NCBI GenBank assembly: GCA_030431085.1
Contig: JAUIJW010000128.1
Span: 1 to 6,814 of the forward strand
Source of the DNA: Bacteroidia bacterium
GTDB lineage: Bacteria; Bacteroidota; Bacteroidia; Flavobacteriales; Flavobacteriaceae
Length of the DNA stretch: 6,814 nucleotides
Reading direction: 5' to 3'
Positions 6,719 to 6,814 of the stretch are shown in pieces (the first letter of the stretch is position 1; the number at the start of each line of letters is the position of its first letter). Position numbers and translations under genes: made by a program. Below the pieces are notes generated by a model. That model was not told the DNA's origin and searched no databases. It worked only from the letters and a program-made list of their open reading frames with translations.

Positions 6719-6814
6719 TTAATTTTTTAAAAACTTTTGCAATAGAGCTTCTATTCCTAAAAATATTAAGGCAAAAATAATAAATAATTGCCATAAATAT
6801 TGTTTTTTGTATAG
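6719..6814 (-). CDS. C-terminal end of a membrane protein, probably BatA/aerotolerance-type (5' end outside window)
   Basis: On the minus strand, codons from the window edge (6814) to the TAA at 6721-6719 encode 31 residues. A basic stretch (YKKQ) leads into one hydrophobic helix, roughly LFIIFALIFLGIEALL, and a short lysine-ending tail (QKFLKN). This is the form of a final transmembrane anchor. In Flavobacteriia the gene before the dihydroorotase-like gene is commonly a long protein with an N-terminal BatA double-transmembrane domain and a similar C-terminal helix (LW...LL-E-LL..FLK), so that identity is suggested from remembered context, not proven by these 31 residues. The frame is supported by its tight 11-nt spacing to the GTG of the next gene. 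It overlaps, in another frame, the region that would otherwise extend the dihydroorotase-like protein to an ATG at 6794. Confidence 0.65.
   Translation of the reverse strand, partial: LYKKQYLWQLFIIFALIFLGIEALLQKFLKN

Overview
The window is chromosomal sequence from a low-GC bacterium of the Bacteroidota, most likely class Flavobacteriia. Four things point there: strongly A+T-rich codon use; no Shine-Dalgarno-like leaders in front of the starts; a Bacteroidota-type promoter motif (TATCTTTG, matching TAnnTTTG) in front of the one gene with a free upstream region; and protein types typical of the group, including a DUF481 outer-membrane protein, a DUF4870-like small membrane protein and a divergent dihydroorotase with 'SVSFGEPG' in place of the metal-binding HxH motif.

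Left part, plus strand. The window opens inside recG, the branch-migrating DNA helicase. Its first ~95 codons lie outside, but all helicase motifs and the C-terminus are present. A 246-bp A+T-rich gap (1821-2066) follows, carrying a probable promoter. It leads into a secreted, probably outer-membrane DUF481 beta-barrel protein (2067-3164).

Right part, minus strand, transcribed from the right edge toward the middle: the 3' end of a membrane protein (probably of the BatA/aerotolerance type), a dihydroorotase-like protein (GTG start at 6707), a 108-residue three-helix DUF4870-like membrane protein, a 216-residue alpha/beta-hydrolase of the phospholipase/carboxylesterase family, and a 400-residue probable lipoprotein with SH3-like domains and an NlpC/P60 peptidase domain. 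The gaps are 11, 15, 59 and 24 nt, so these five are probably one transcription unit whose main promoter is beyond the right edge. The run meets the DUF481 gene tail to tail with one base between the stop codons.

How the genes fit together: recG is housekeeping DNA repair. The rest has an envelope flavour (outer-membrane barrel, peptidoglycan peptidase, two membrane proteins, an esterase). The dihydroorotase-like gene sits among them rather than with pyrimidine genes and has lost most catalytic residues, so its annotation as a pyrimidine enzyme is doubtful. That is the most interesting point here. I saw no mobile element, CRISPR array, tRNA, rRNA, riboswitch or clearly novel multi-gene system.
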